Positions 8,633-18,272 are shown, counted from the stretch's first letter. The stretch is 64,000 nucleotides of DNA from Neisseria mucosa (GCF_003044445.1 NZ_POWX01000009.1:22787-86786), one strand, 5' to 3'. The notes: generated by a model not told the origin, from the sequence alone. Translations and numbers: made by a program.

Positions 8633-9829
8633 ATGACCCAAAAACTTATCTTAGTTTTGAACTGCGGCAGCTCATCCCTCAAAGGTGCCGTACTGGATAA
8701 CGAAAGCGGCGAAGTCCTGCTCAGCTGCCTTGCCGAAAAACTCAACCTGCCCGATGCTTACATCACGTTCAAAGTAAACGGCGAAAAACACAAAGTCGAC
8801 CTGTCTGCCAAGCCTGACCACACCGGCGCAGTTGAAGCCCTGATGGAAGAACTCAAAGCCCACGGCCTCGACAGCCGCATCGGTGCCATCGGTCACCGCG
8901 TCGTCAGCGGCGGCGAGTTGTACAGCGAATCCATCCTCGTTGACGACGAAGTTATCGCCGGCATCGAAAAATGTATTCCGCTCGCTCCGCTGCACAATCC
9001 TGCGCACCTTTTGGGTCTGCGTGCTGCACAAAGCATTTTCAAAGGTTTGCCCAACGTCGTCGTATTCGACACCGCCTTCCACCAAACCATGCCGGAACAT
9101 GCCTACACCTACGCTATTCCGCATGAACTGTATGAAAAATACGGCTTGCGTCGCTACGGCGCACACGGTACCAGCTACCGCTACGTTTCCGATGAAACCG
9201 CCCGTTTCCTCGGTAAAGACAAAAAAGACCTGCGCATGGTGATTGCCCACTTGGGTAACGGCGCATCTATCGCCGCAGTTGCCAACGGTGAATGTAAAGA
9301 TACCAGCATGGGTCTGACCCCGCTGGAAGGTTTGGTAATGGGTACACGCAGCGGCGATGTCGATCCTTCAGTTTTCAGCTTCTTGGCTGAAAATGCCAAC
9401 ATGACCATCACCCAAATCACCGACATGCTGAACAAAAAATCAGGTCTGCTCGGCATTTCAGGTTTGTCCAATGACTGCCGTACCATCGAAGAAGAAGCCG
9501 CCAACGGCCACGCAGGTGCCAAACTGGCTCTGGAAATCTTCATCTACCGCCTCGCCAAATACATCGGCAGCATGGCTGTCGCAGCCGGCGGTCTTGACGC
9601 ACTCGTCTTCACCGGCGGTATCGGCGAAAACTCCGACATCATTCGCGAACGCGTACTCGGCTACTTGGGCTTCCTCGGTCTGAAAGCCGACCACGAAGCC
9701 AACCTGAAAGCCCGCTTCGGTAACGCAGGCGTGATTACGACTGCCGACAGCGCAGCCGTCGCCGTTGTGATTCCGACCAACGAAGAATTGATGATTGCAC
9801 ACGACACCGCCCGTCTGAGCGGCCTGTAA
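8633..9829 (+). CDS. ackA: Acetate kinase
   Basis: Interconverts acetyl phosphate and ADP with acetate and ATP, closing the Pta-AckA overflow pathway and setting the acetyl-phosphate pool. The 398-residue protein begins with the ASKHA phosphate-1 motif VLNCGSSSLKGAVLD, followed by the adenosine and phosphate-2 motifs (HLGNGASIAAV; GGIGENSDIIRERV). The catalytic arginine lies in GHRVVSGGE and the base aspartate in VVFDTAFHQTMP. Length is normal. No pta gene is adjacent. Confidence 0.98.
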   Translation: MTQKLILVLNCGSSSLKGAVLDNESGEVLLSCLAEKLNLPDAYITFKVNGEKHKVDLSAKPDHTGAVEALMEELKAHGLDSRIGAIGHRVVSGGELYSESILVDDEVIAGIEKCIPLAPLHNPAHLLGLRAAQSIFKGLPNVVVFDTAFHQTMPEHAYTYAIPHELYEKYGLRRYGAHGTSYRYVSDETARFLGKDKKDLRMVIAHLGNGASIAAVANGECKDTSMGLTPLEGLVMGTRSGDVDPSVFSFLAENANMTITQITDMLNKKSGLLGISGLSNDCRTIEEEAANGHAGAKLALEIFIYRLAKYIGSMAVAAGGLDALVFTGGIGENSDIIRERVLGYLGFLGLKADHEANLKARFGNAGVITTADSAAVAVVIPTNEELMIAHDTARLSGL

Positions 9830-9850
9830 TACAGCGCATCATCCGATAAA

Positions 9851-9878
9851 AAACCTGCCCGAAGCGGCAGGTTTTTTT
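9851..9878 (+). terminator. Intrinsic terminator of ackA
   Basis: AACCTGCC and GGCAGGTT form a GC-rich stem followed by seven T residues, 20 bases after the stop codon. Confidence 0.9.
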
Positions 9879-9979
9879 GTTGCCGACTGTTTTTGACGGC
9901 CTATTCAGACGACTTAATTTTGAAAGTGTTGTAAATAAAATAATAAAAATCAGATGTATAAAATTTCAATAAGAAAAAT

Positions 9980-10031
9980 TTGAATAAATATAGAAAATCT
10001 TATTCAAACTATAAAAAATCTTAGTTATAAT
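9980..10031 (+). promoter_or_regulatory. recN promoter with overlapping palindrome
   Basis: TTCAAA (10003-10008) and TATAAT (10026-10031) are 17 bases apart. TTGAATAA (9980-9987) and TTATTCAA (10000-10007) form a perfect inverted repeat whose right arm overlaps the -35 element, the geometry of a repressor operator. The surrounding 100 bases are very AT-rich. Confidence 0.6.
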
Positions 10032-10086
10032 CAGCATATCTAAAGTTAGCCGCCGATGTGCGATCGATTTACTAAGGAATACTACC

Positions 10087-11748
10087 ATGCTGTTGGCACT
10101 TTCCCTGCGCGATTTTGTCATTGTTGAAAACCTCAATCTGGATTTCCAAAGCGGTTTTACTGTTTTGACCGGCGAAACAGGCGCGGGCAAATCGATTACG
10201 TTGGACGCAATCGGGCTTCTGTTGGGCGACAAAGCCGATTACAGCCAAGTCCGCAGCGGCGCGAAGGAAGCGCAGTTGTCGGCATTGTTTGACATCAGCC
10301 TTTTGCCCGATCTCAAAGCCCAATTGCAAGAGCAGGGTTTTCTAGACGAAGACGCGGAAGAACTCAGCATCCGCCGCATCATCGATGCCAAAGGGAAAAG
10401 CCGCAGCTTTATCAACAATCAGGCAGCCACGCTAGCGCAGCTCAAAGCCGTCGGCGGACAGCTTATCGACATTCACGGGCAAAACGCCCACCATTCCCTC
10501 AATCAAGAATCCGCCCAGCGCGAATTGTTGGACGCATTTGCGGGCAGCAAAGAGCAGGCGGAAACCGTCAGACAGCTTTATCAAAACTGGGTCAACGCTA
10601 AAAAAGCCCTCCAAGAAGCGCAGGAACACGCCGAGACCATCATTATCGAGCGTGAGCGTTTGGAATGGCAGTTCAACGAATTGAACCAGTTGGACGTTAA
10701 ACAAGGCGAATGGGAAGCCCTCAGCCAAAGCCACGACAGCCTTGCCCATTCCGCCGAATTGCTGCAAGCCGCCGAAGAAGTCGGTGACTACATTGATGGT
10801 GACAACGGCATCCAACGTCAAATTTATCAATGCCAAAAACTGTTGACCAATCTGCAAAACATTGAGCCGCGTTTCGCCGAGAGCCTGAATATGCTGGCGA
10901 GCATTGAAGCCGAATTGGGCGAAATCAGTGCCAATATGCGCGACGTCGCAGGCCGCAGCGATATCGATCCCAACGAATTGGCGGCGCAGGAACAGCGCAT
11001 GGGCGAGCTGATGGGGATGGCGCGGAAATACCGCATCGAGCCTGAAGCCTTGCCGCAAAAGCTGGCTGAAATCGACGAGCGTCTGCAAAGCCTGCAAGCC
11101 GCCGCCGATTTGGAAGCGTTGACGCAAACCGTTGCCCGCAATCTTGCCGAATATCAGGAAGCCGCCCACGTTCTTTCCGCCATGCGCCATCAGGCGGCGG
11201 GCAGATTGGGCGAGGAAACGACCGGAAATATGCAGCATCTCGCCATGAAAGGCGCGCGTTTCGACATCGTCCTGCTGCCGTCTTCCCCCACTGCGCACGG
11301 TTTGGAGCAGGTACAGTTTCAAGTTGCCGCCAACAAAGGCAATCCGTCCCGTCCGCTGAACAAAGTCGCGTCCGGCGGCGAACTTGCCCGCATCAGCCTT
11401 GCCTTGCAGGTAGTCACCAGCCAATACACGCAAGTTCCCACGCTGATTTTTGACGAAGTCGATACCGGTATCGGCGGCGGCGTGGCGGAAATGGTCGGCA
11501 AAGCCCTGCGCGCTTTGGGCAAAAAGCACCAAGTGCTCGCCGTGACCCACCTTCCGCAAGTCGCTTCCTGCGGTGAAAACCATTGGCAGGTTCGCAAACA
11601 CAGCGAAGGCGAACAAACCGTCAGCGAAATCAGCGTGTTGGATCACCAGCAGCGCATCGAAGAAATCGCCCGTATGCTTGGCGGAGAAATCATTACCGAT
11701 ACGACCCGCAGCCATGCCGCAGAGTTAATCAGTCTTGCCGCCGCTTAA
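10087..11748 (+). CDS. recN: DNA repair protein RecN
   Basis: An SMC-like ATPase that holds broken DNA ends together for recombinational repair. Walker A GETGAGKS is at residues 29-36. A long central coiled coil follows (about 150-370, rich in E, Q, L and A heptads), then the ABC signature LNKVASGGELARISLAL and Walker B TLIFDEVDTGIGG near the C-terminus, and VLAVTHLPQVAS with the switch histidine. The 553-residue length is normal. It has its own promoter with an overlapping palindrome. Neisseria are generally described as lacking LexA, so SOS control is not expected. Confidence 0.98.
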   Translation: MLLALSLRDFVIVENLNLDFQSGFTVLTGETGAGKSITLDAIGLLLGDKADYSQVRSGAKEAQLSALFDISLLPDLKAQLQEQGFLDEDAEELSIRRIIDAKGKSRSFINNQAATLAQLKAVGGQLIDIHGQNAHHSLNQESAQRELLDAFAGSKEQAETVRQLYQNWVNAKKALQEAQEHAETIIIERERLEWQFNELNQLDVKQGEWEALSQSHDSLAHSAELLQAAEEVGDYIDGDNGIQRQIYQCQKLLTNLQNIEPRFAESLNMLASIEAELGEISANMRDVAGRSDIDPNELAAQEQRMGELMGMARKYRIEPEALPQKLAEIDERLQSLQAAADLEALTQTVARNLAEYQEAAHVLSAMRHQAAGRLGEETTGNMQHLAMKGARFDIVLLPSSPTAHGLEQVQFQVAANKGNPSRPLNKVASGGELARISLALQVVTSQYTQVPTLIFDEVDTGIGGGVAEMVGKALRALGKKHQVLAVTHLPQVASCGENHWQVRKHSEGEQTVSEISVLDHQQRIEEIARMLGGEIITDTTRSHAAELISLAAA

Positions 11749-11760
11749 ACGCAGAATCGA

Positions 11761-11825
11761 AGAGGTCGTCTGAAAAGGCAGTTTGTGTGCAACCCAATTC
11801 ACAAACCGTTTTTCAGACGACCTCT
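11761..11825 (+). terminator. Compound uptake-sequence terminator after recN
   Basis: AGAGGTCGTCTGAAAA pairs with its complement around a nested GTTTGTG/CACAAAC stem. A third uptake sequence follows at about 11848-11859, upstream of gshB. Confidence 0.65.
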
Positions 11826-11902
11826 TTGCCAAACTGCCCGCGCCCTTTCAGACGACCTCAATACAAGGTATGATTACGTCGTTTGTTTATAAGGAAGTTC
11901 CC

Positions 11903-12859
11903 ATGAAAGTCCTGTTTATTGCCGATCCGATGGCAAGTTTCAAAACCTATAAAGACACCACCTATGCGATGATGCGCGAGATGGCAAAACGCGGCTGGCA
12001 GCTTTTCCATACCTTGAGCGGCGAGTTGTCCGTGCAGCAAGGATTGGTGACTGCTCAGGCTGCGCCGTTTGAGTTTCTCGGCGCGAAAAACGATGATGAT
12101 CATGAGTGGTTTAAAGCGGCAGACAAAGTTCAGACGACCTTGAAAGACTTCGATGCCGTCATTATGCGCACCGACCCGCCGTTTGATATGCAATATCTCT
12201 ACGCCACCCAATTCCTGACGCTGGCGGAACAGCAGGGCGCGAAGGTCTTTAACAGCGGACAGGCGATGCGCGACTTCAATGAAAAATTGGCGATTTTGAA
12301 CTTCAGCCAGTTCACTGCGCCTACGTTGGTAACGACCCGTTCCGCCGATGTCCGCGCATTTTTGAAAGAACACGGCGACATCATCATCAAACCGCTCGAC
12401 GGCATGGGCGGCATGGGCATTTTCCGTCTGACCGAAAAAGACCCCAATATCGGCAGCATCCTCGAAACCCTGATGCAGCTTGATTCCCGCACTATCATGG
12501 CGCAACGCTATATCCCCGAAATCGTCCACGGCGACAAACGCATCCTGATTATCGGTGGCGAAGTCGTCCCCTATGCTTTGGCGCGTATTCCGCAAAACGG
12601 CGAAACACGCGGCAACCTTGCAGCAGGCGGGCGCGGCGTGGCGCAGGAATTAAGCGAACGCGACCGGGAAATTGCCGAAACCCTCGCCCCCGAACTCAAA
12701 CGCCGCGGCATCTTGCTTGCGGGTTTGGACGTCATCGGCAGCAATCTGACCGAAGTCAACGTTACCAGCCCGACCGGTTTCCAAGAAATCATGAAACAAA
12801 AAAACTTCGACGTCGCCGCGATGTTTGCCGACGCTGTCGAGGCTTGGTCTAAACAATAA
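11903..12859 (+). CDS. gshB: Glutathione synthetase
   Basis: Ligates gamma-glutamylcysteine to glycine with ATP, the last step of glutathione synthesis. Starting at MKVLFIADPMASFK, preceded by AAGGAAG, it is 318 residues, the usual length; the longer upstream frame crosses uptake sequences and is not used. ATP-grasp features include the large loop around KPLDGMGGMGIFRL, RYIPEIVHGDKRILIIGGEVV, and NLAAGGRG. The metal-binding end is GLDVIGSNLTEVNVTSPTG. A full uptake sequence lies within the coding region near 12131, encoding VQTTLK. gshA is not in the window. Confidence 0.98.
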   Translation: MKVLFIADPMASFKTYKDTTYAMMREMAKRGWQLFHTLSGELSVQQGLVTAQAAPFEFLGAKNDDDHEWFKAADKVQTTLKDFDAVIMRTDPPFDMQYLYATQFLTLAEQQGAKVFNSGQAMRDFNEKLAILNFSQFTAPTLVTTRSADVRAFLKEHGDIIIKPLDGMGGMGIFRLTEKDPNIGSILETLMQLDSRTIMAQRYIPEIVHGDKRILIIGGEVVPYALARIPQNGETRGNLAAGGRGVAQELSERDREIAETLAPELKRRGILLAGLDVIGSNLTEVNVTSPTGFQEIMKQKNFDVAAMFADAVEAWSKQ

Positions 12860-12865
12860 TCCCAA

Positions 12866-12975
12866 AAGGTCGTCTGAAACTCGAATCTGTTTTAGCAAAA
12901 TCTGCTTTGCTCATTTTGGCGAAACCCGCTTCGCTCGTTTTGGCAAAACTCTCTGCACTCGTTTTCAGACGACTT
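12866..12975 (+). terminator. Uptake-sequence pair enclosing a 3 x 24-bp tandem repeat
   Basis: AGGTCGTCTGAAA near 12867 and its complement near 12963 flank three consecutive 24-base units at 12889-12912, 12913-12936 and 12937-12960. Each unit runs (G/A)TTTT-GC(A/G)AAA-CTC, and the downstream uptake sequence itself begins like a fourth unit (GTTTT). Confidence 0.6.
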
Positions 12976-13012
12976 CCTTTTATTTATATAAACATTTACA
13001 CAAACATTATTG

Positions 13013-13405
13013 ATGAAACCATCTTCTTACGCTGCCGATAAAAAAGGCAAAAGCGGCATCAAACGCATCATCAACGCATTCGGCTATTCCAAAGACGGGC
13101 TTGCCGCCGCCTACCGCTATGAAAGCGCGTTCCGCCAAGTATTGTGGCTGAACCTGATTTTGATTGTCTTGACCTTCATCCTCAATTTCGACTCCGCGAC
13201 CAAAATGCTGCTGATTATCGCGTCGTTTGTTTCGCTGATTACCGAATTGTTCAACACCGCCGTCGAAGCTGCCGTCGATCACACGTCCACTGAAAAACAC
13301 GAGTTGGCAAAACGCGCCAAAGATGCCAGCTCCGCCGCGCAATTACTCGCTTTGACGATGTTGGGCATCGTGTGGGCGATTGCATTGTGGCGCGGGTATG
13401 TTTGA
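13013..13405 (+). CDS. dgkA: Diacylglycerol kinase DgkA
   Basis: A small trimeric inner-membrane kinase that recycles diacylglycerol to phosphatidic acid. The ATG at 13013 is preferred over the adjoining TTG at 13010. Its 130 residues comprise an amphipathic N-terminus with RIINAFGYSKDGLAAAYRYESAFRQ, then three hydrophobic spans. The family signature ELFNTAVEAAVD, carrying the catalytic glutamate, and KRAKDASSAAQLL are intact. Length is close to E. coli DgkA (122). Confidence 0.96.
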   Translation: MKPSSYAADKKGKSGIKRIINAFGYSKDGLAAAYRYESAFRQVLWLNLILIVLTFILNFDSATKMLLIIASFVSLITELFNTAVEAAVDHTSTEKHELAKRAKDASSAAQLLALTMLGIVWAIALWRGYV

Positions 13406-13429
13406 ATTTACTTTAAGATGATTTATACT
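13402..13429 (+). promoter_or_regulatory. Candidate promoter of the PCuAC gene
   Basis: TTGAAT and TATACT are separated by 16 bases, overlapping the last codons of dgkA. The start would lie near 13436, giving a 165-base leader; no hairpin regulator is evident in it. Confidence 0.4.
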
Positions 13430-13600
13430 CACTAAGTATTAATTCTCATGAATTAATTTGAATCATTTTGTTTAATCTGAGTCAAAGCATTCAGACGACC
13501 TTTGCCTGTAAGATAAAAAACAGTATTATCAACATGCAATGTCGCGCGGAAGGATTTTCGCCGCAACAAACCCACTCATTTCATCATAAAGGAGCAATAC

Positions 13601-14080
13601 ATGAAAAAATTATTGGTAACCCTGATTGCAGCAGGCTTGGTATCTACCGCATCCGCAGCCGGCATTAAAGTTGAAGACGGCTGGGCGCGTTCTACTGTCG
13701 AAGGCATGAAAATGGGCGGCGCGTTCATGAAAATCCACAACGATGAAGCCAAACAAGACTTCTTGGTTGGCGGCAGCAGCCCGGTTGCCGATCGCGTTGA
13801 AGTGCATACCCATGTCAACGACAACGGCGTAATGCGTATGCGCGAAGTTAAAGGCGGCATCCCGCTGGAAGCAAAAGGAGTAACCGAGCTGAAACCAGGC
13901 AGCTACCACGTTATGTTCATGGGTCTGAAAAAAACGCTGAAAGAAGGCGAAAAAGTACCTGTTACCCTGAAATTCAAAAACGCCAAACCTCAAACCGTAC
14001 AACTGGAAGTGAAAACCGCACCGCAATCCGGCATGGACCACGGTCACGGCCATGACCACGGTGGCGCGCATCAACACTAA
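13601..14080 (+). CDS. Periplasmic PCu(A)C copper chaperone
   Basis: A 159-residue exported protein with a cleavable signal peptide (MKKLLVTLIAAGLVSTASA, cut after about residue 19). The copper site follows the H(M)-x10-M-x21-H-x-M rule of this family: EVHTHVNDNGVMRMREV and then PGSYHVMFMGL. The C-terminus carries an extra His-rich tail (HGHGHDHGGAHQH) that probably binds additional metal. Such proteins deliver Cu(I) to the CuA or CuB sites of oxidases or to copper nitrite reductase. In this genome nosZ and the cbb3 oxidase are plausible clients, but that is inference. Confidence 0.93.
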   Translation: MKKLLVTLIAAGLVSTASAAGIKVEDGWARSTVEGMKMGGAFMKIHNDEAKQDFLVGGSSPVADRVEVHTHVNDNGVMRMREVKGGIPLEAKGVTELKPGSYHVMFMGLKKTLKEGEKVPVTLKFKNAKPQTVQLEVKTAPQSGMDHGHGHDHGGAHQH

Positions 14081-14100
14081 TCGTTCATAGTTTGAATTCA

Positions 14101-14134
14101 AAAGGTCGTCTGAATATTTTCAGACGACCTTTTT
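14101..14134 (+). terminator. Uptake-sequence terminator after PCuAC gene
   Basis: AAAGGTCGTCTGAA and its complement with a four-base loop and trailing T tract, 20 bases after the stop. Confidence 0.8.
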
Positions 14135-14281
14135 GTTATTTTGATTGAGCAAATTCAATCATTTCTTGCAGTATGAAATTCATCCGAAAGCCATTTCTCT
14201 TTTAGGGCCTTCCTTATCCCTTCATCAAAATGTGCTAAAATCCGCCTTTAAAAACTGCTGTTTCCTACCCATATCCCCTTC

Positions 14282-15385
14282 ATGGACATTACTCAACAAC
14301 CTTCAAACATCATCGTCGGGCTCTCCGGCGGTGTCGATTCCTCCGTAACCGCCGCCTTGCTCAAACAGCAGGGTTATCAAGTGCGCGGTGTGTTTATGCA
14401 AAACTGGGAAGACGACGACAATGACGAATATTGCAGCATCAAGCAAGACTCTTTCGATGCCATTGCCGTCGCCGACATCATCAGTATAGACATCGACATC
14501 GTCAATTTTGCCGCCCAATACAAAGACAACGTATTCGCCTATTTCCTCAAAGAATACAGCGCGGGGCGCACGCCGAATCCGGATGTGTTGTGCAACGCCG
14601 AAATCAAATTCAAATGCTTTTTGGACTATGCCATAGAGCAGGGCGCGGATACCATTGCCACCGGACACTATGCGCGCAAAGAAGTCCGCAACGGCGTGCA
14701 TTACCTGCTCAAAGGTTTGGATCAAAACAAAGACCAAAGCTATTTCCTCTACCGCCTCAAGCCTTTCCAACTCGAGCGCGCGATTTTCCCGTTGGGCGAT
14801 TTGGAAAAACCTGAAGTCCGCCGCCTTGCCGCCGAATTCAATTTGCCGACTGCCGCCAAAAAAGACAGTACCGGCATCTGCTTCATCGGCGAACGTCCGT
14901 TCCGCGAGTTCTTGCAAAAATACCTGCCGACCAACAACGGTAAAATGGTGACGCCCGAAGGAAAAATCGTCGGCGAACACGTCGGGCTGATGTTCTACAC
15001 GCTCGGACAGCGCAAAGGATTGGGCATCGGCGGAGCGGGCGAACCGTGGTTTGTCGCCGCGAAGGATTTGACGAAAAACGAACTCATCGTCGTGCAAGGT
15101 CATGACCATCCGCTGCTCTACACCCGCAGCCTCGTCATGAACGATTTGAGTTTCACCCTGCCCGAACGCCCGAAAGAAGGGCGCTACACCTGCAAAACCC
15201 GCTACCGCATGGCAGACGCGCCCTGCGAATTGCGTTATCTGGATGATGAAACGGTCGAGCTGGTGTTCGACGAACCGCAATGGGCGGTAACGCCCGGTCA
15301 ATCCGCTGTGCTGTACGACGGCGATGTCTGCTTGGGCGGCGGCATTATCATGTCCACCGACAAGCCCGTCATTATTACCGCTTGA
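14282..15385 (+). CDS. mnmA: tRNA-specific 2-thiouridylase MnmA
   Basis: Makes 2-thiouridine at the wobble position of tRNA-Lys, -Glu and -Gln. The PP-loop SGGVDSS is at residues 15-21. The nucleophilic cysteine is in [12 protein letters not shown] and the catalytic persulfide cysteine in [10 protein letters not shown]. The central and C-terminal beta-barrel domains are complete ([30 protein letters not shown]), giving the normal length of 367. It sits between two uptake-sequence terminators, so is probably monocistronic. Confidence 0.98.
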   Translation: MDITQQPSNIIVGLSGGVDSSVTAALLKQQGYQVRGVFMQNWEDDDNDEYCSIKQDSFDAIAVADIISIDIDIVNFAAQYKDNVFAYFLKEYSAGRTPNPDVLCNAEIKFKCFLDYAIEQGADTIATGHYARKEVRNGVHYLLKGLDQNKDQSYFLYRLKPFQLERAIFPLGDLEKPEVRRLAAEFNLPTAAKKDSTGICFIGERPFREFLQKYLPTNNGKMVTPEGKIVGEHVGLMFYTLGQRKGLGIGGAGEPWFVAAKDLTKNELIVVQGHDHPLLYTRSLVMNDLSFTLPERPKEGRYTCKTRYRMADAPCELRYLDDETVELVFDEPQWAVTPGQSAVLYDGDVCLGGGIIMSTDKPVIITA

Positions 15386-15399
15386 ATAAAAAAGACAAA

Positions 15400-15452
15400 A
15401 GGTCGTCTGAAAACCATTACGGCAGGTTTGTTCCTGCCTTTTCAGACGACCC
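15400..15452 (+). terminator. Nested uptake-sequence terminator after mnmA
   Basis: Outer arms GGTCGTCTGAAAA and TTTTCAGACGACC enclose an inner GGCAGG/CCTGCC stem, a two-tier hairpin. Confidence 0.7.
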
Positions 15453-15491
15453 CAAGACAATCATAAAACCAACGAAACAAGACTGATTTAT

Positions 15492-17165
15492 ATGGAAAAA
15501 CTCTGGCTCAACAGCTACGAACAAGGCGTCAATGCCGAAATCGACATCACGCAATACAGCTCTATCAGCGACGTATTCCGTCAAAGCGTTGAAAAATTCG
15601 CGCATCAACCCGCGTTTCAAAACATGGGCAAAACGCTCACTTACGCCGAGGTCGGCAAGCTGGCGGAAAATTTCGCTTCCTATCTGCAAAACGTCCTGAA
15701 GCTGCCGCGCGGCGAGCGCGTGGCGATTATGCTGCCCAACCTGCTGCAATACCCGATTGCACTTTTTGGCATCCTGCAAGCGGGGCTGGTGGCGGTAAAC
15801 ACCAACCCGCTCTACACCCCGCGCGAGCTGGAGCATCAGTTGAAAGACAGCGGCGCGACCACCATCATCGTTTTGGAAAATTTTGCCAACACGTTGGAGC
15901 TGGTGCTGCCGCGCACGCAAATCAAACACGTCATCGTCGCTTCTGTCGGAGAAATGTTCGGCTTCTTCAAAGGCACGCTGATGAATTTCGTGCTGCGCAA
16001 AATCAAAAAAATGGTGCCCGAATACCGTATTGCCGGCGCTATCCCTTTTCAGACGACCCTGAAAGAAGGTGCGGCGCATACCTTCCGCCCCGTTACCCTG
16101 ACCCGCGAAGATACCGCGCTGTTGCAATACACGGGCGGCACGACCGGCGTCGCCAAAGGCGCCATCCTCAGCCACGGCAACATCTGCGCCAATATGCTTC
16201 AGGCGAAAGAATGGATTAAAAACCAACTGCGCGAAGGTAAAGAAACCGTCATTGCCGCGCTGCCGCTTTACCACATCTTCGCCCTGACGGTGAACCTGAT
16301 GATTTTCACCAACGCCGGTTCCAAAATCATCCTGATTACCAACCCGCGCGACATGAAAGGCTTTATCGGCGAACTCAAAAAAGAGCGCATCAGCGTCTTC
16401 ATCGGCGTGAACACCTTGTTTAACGGCATGGTCAACCAACTCGATTTCGCCACCGTCGATTTCTCCAATCTGCGCCTGACTTTGGGCGGCGGCATGGCGA
16501 CTCAAAAAGCCGTCGCCGAAAAATGGAAAAAAATTACCGGTACGCCCATCGTCGAAGCCTACGGTCTGACCGAAGCCAGCCCCGGCGTGTGCTGCAACCC
16601 GCTCAATATCGAAGCATACAGCGGCGGCATCGGATTGCCCGTTCCTTCCACCGAAATTGAATTGCGCGATGCAAACGGCAAAGAAGTCTCCATCGGACAG
16701 CCGGGCGAACTTTGGGTGCGCGGTCCGCAAGTGATGCAAGGCTATTGGAACCGTCCCGAAGAAACCGCGAAAACCATTGATTCGCGCGGCTTTTTGGAAA
16801 CCGGCGACATCGCCGTCATGGACGAAAAAGGCTGGTTGAAACTCGTTGACCGCAAAAAAGACCTCATCGTCGTTTCCGGCTTTAATGTTTATCCGAACGA
16901 AATCGAAGAAGTCGTGTCGCACAACGATAAAGTCATGGAAGTCGCCTGTATCGGCGTGCCTAACGAAAAAACAGGCGAAGCACTCAAAGTCTTCGTCGTC
17001 AAAAAAGACCCGAGCCTGACCAAAGAGGAACTCATCGCATTCTGCCGCTCCGAGCTGACGGCTTATAAAGTGCCGAAAGACATCGAGTTCCGCGACGAGT
17101 TGCCCAAGTCCAACGTCGGCAAAATCCTGCGCCGCGAGCTTCGCGAACAAGCGCAAAACAAATAA
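15492..17165 (+). CDS. fadD: Long-chain fatty acid-CoA ligase
   Basis: Activates fatty acids to acyl-CoA via an acyl-adenylate at the inner membrane. The 557-residue protein has the ANL core motifs: P-loop YTGGTTGVAKGAILSH, the adenine-binding VEAYGLTEASPG, the aspartate in LETGDIAVMDEKGWLKLVDRKKDLI, and the C-terminal catalytic lysine in SNVGKILRREL. FadD-type features include the N-terminal MEKLWLNSYEQGV. An uptake sequence is embedded in the coding region near 16050 (IPFQTTLK). No other beta-oxidation gene is adjacent, so use may be exogenous fatty acid uptake into lipid. Confidence 0.95.
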   Translation: MEKLWLNSYEQGVNAEIDITQYSSISDVFRQSVEKFAHQPAFQNMGKTLTYAEVGKLAENFASYLQNVLKLPRGERVAIMLPNLLQYPIALFGILQAGLVAVNTNPLYTPRELEHQLKDSGATTIIVLENFANTLELVLPRTQIKHVIVASVGEMFGFFKGTLMNFVLRKIKKMVPEYRIAGAIPFQTTLKEGAAHTFRPVTLTREDTALLQYTGGTTGVAKGAILSHGNICANMLQAKEWIKNQLREGKETVIAALPLYHIFALTVNLMIFTNAGSKIILITNPRDMKGFIGELKKERISVFIGVNTLFNGMVNQLDFATVDFSNLRLTLGGGMATQKAVAEKWKKITGTPIVEAYGLTEASPGVCCNPLNIEAYSGGIGLPVPSTEIELRDANGKEVSIGQPGELWVRGPQVMQGYWNRPEETAKTIDSRGFLETGDIAVMDEKGWLKLVDRKKDLIVVSGFNVYPNEIEEVVSHNDKVMEVACIGVPNEKTGEALKVFVVKKDPSLTKEELIAFCRSELTAYKVPKDIEFRDELPKSNVGKILRRELREQAQNK

Positions 17166-17170
17166 CACCG

Positions 17171-17213
17171 AAAGGTCGTCTGAAAAGCATCCCGCACCTT
17201 TCAGACGACCTTT
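17171..17213 (+). terminator. Uptake-sequence hairpin between fadD and phoH
   Basis: AAAGGTCGTCTGAAA and its complement around a short loop, six bases after the fadD stop. Confidence 0.7.
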
Positions 17214-17234
17214 AATCATCATGGAAACCAGCAC

Positions 17235-18215
17235 ATGACCCATACCGTCCATCTTCAATTTGAAGACATCGACAATACCGTCCTCCAACGTCTCTGCGGC
17301 GCGCTCGACGGCAATCTTGAAGCCCTAGGCAAAGCCCTCGACATCCAAATCAGCCGCCGCTTCGAACACTTCACCTTCATGGGCGAACTCGCCCACGCCG
17401 GCCGCCGCGCCTTGCTCGCGCTTGCCGAAGCCGCCGAACAAGGCGATTTGGACGACAACGCCATCCGCCTCGCCGCCGTCGAAGCCAAAACTGCCGACGA
17501 CAAACACGAAGAAAAGCATCACGATCAACAATATTATTTCCGCACCAAACGCGGCAGCATAGGCGGGCGCACCCCGCGTCAAAACGGCTACATCCGCGCG
17601 CTGTTGAACCACGACGTCGTCTTCGGACTCGGTCCAGCCGGTACGGGTAAAACCTATCTCGCCGTCGCCGCAGCCGTTGATGCCATGGAAAAACACCAAA
17701 TCGAACGCATTGTCCTCGTCCGCCCCGCCGTCGAAGCAGGCGAAAAACTCGGCTTTCTGCCCGGCGATTTGGCACAAAAAGTCGACCCCTATCTGCGCCC
17801 GCTCTACGACGCACTCTACGACCTGATGGGCTTCGACCGCGTGACCAAACTGATGGAAAAAGGCCTGATCGAAATCGCCCCGCTCGCCTATATGCGCGGC
17901 CGCACGCTCAACGGAGCGTATGTGATTTTGGACGAAGCGCAAAACACCACGCCCGAACAGATGAAAATGTTCCTGACCCGTATCGGCTTCGGCGCAAAAG
18001 CCGTCATCACCGGCGACATCAGCCAAATCGACCTCCCGCGCAACATCAAATCCGGCCTGAAAGATGCCCGTGAAAAACTGCGCGACGTAGAAGGGCTGTA
18101 TTTCCACACCTTCACCAGCGAAGACGTCGTCCGCCATCCGCTGGTGCAAAAAATTGTGGAAGCGTATGAAGCGGCAGAAGAGCAGGCTGAAAAAAATAAT
18201 ACCGCCGAACGATGA
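17235..18215 (+). CDS. phoH: PhoH family ATPase (YbeZ type)
   Basis: A 326-residue P-loop ATPase with Walker A GPAGTGKT at residues 133-140 and Walker [22 protein letters not shown]. The N-terminal KH-like region (1-100) and the [11 protein letters not shown] sensor motif place it in the YbeZ branch. In many bacteria ybeZ precedes ybeY (the endoribonuclease of 16S rRNA maturation), but no ybeY follows here: a terminator and the convergent spoT come next. A helicase-like role in rRNA processing is inferred from family. Confidence 0.92.
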   Translation: MTHTVHLQFEDIDNTVLQRLCGALDGNLEALGKALDIQISRRFEHFTFMGELAHAGRRALLALAEAAEQGDLDDNAIRLAAVEAKTADDKHEEKHHDQQYYFRTKRGSIGGRTPRQNGYIRALLNHDVVFGLGPAGTGKTYLAVAAAVDAMEKHQIERIVLVRPAVEAGEKLGFLPGDLAQKVDPYLRPLYDALYDLMGFDRVTKLMEKGLIEIAPLAYMRGRTLNGAYVILDEAQNTTPEQMKMFLTRIGFGAKAVITGDISQIDLPRNIKSGLKDAREKLRDVEGLYFHTFTSEDVVRHPLVQKIVEAYEAAEEQAEKNNTAER

Positions 18216-18229
18216 ACGATGAAGTTCAA

Positions 18230-18272
18230 AAAGGTCGTCTGAAAACCGGAAACATGGTTTTCAGACGACCTT
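18230..18272 (+). terminator. Uptake-sequence terminator after phoH
   Basis: AAAGGTCGTCTGAAAACC and its complement with a short loop and a trailing T tract, between the convergent phoH and spoT. Confidence 0.75.

Noticed and set aside
10432..11715. A 427-codon open frame antisense to recN
   Set aside because: Same kind of shadow; no ribosome-binding site and no recognisable domain, while recN is complete.
15417..17288. A 623-codon open frame antisense to fadD
   Set aside because: It is the shadow of fadD codon usage: rich in F, D, V and G, no family resemblance, and fadD has complete motifs on the other strand.
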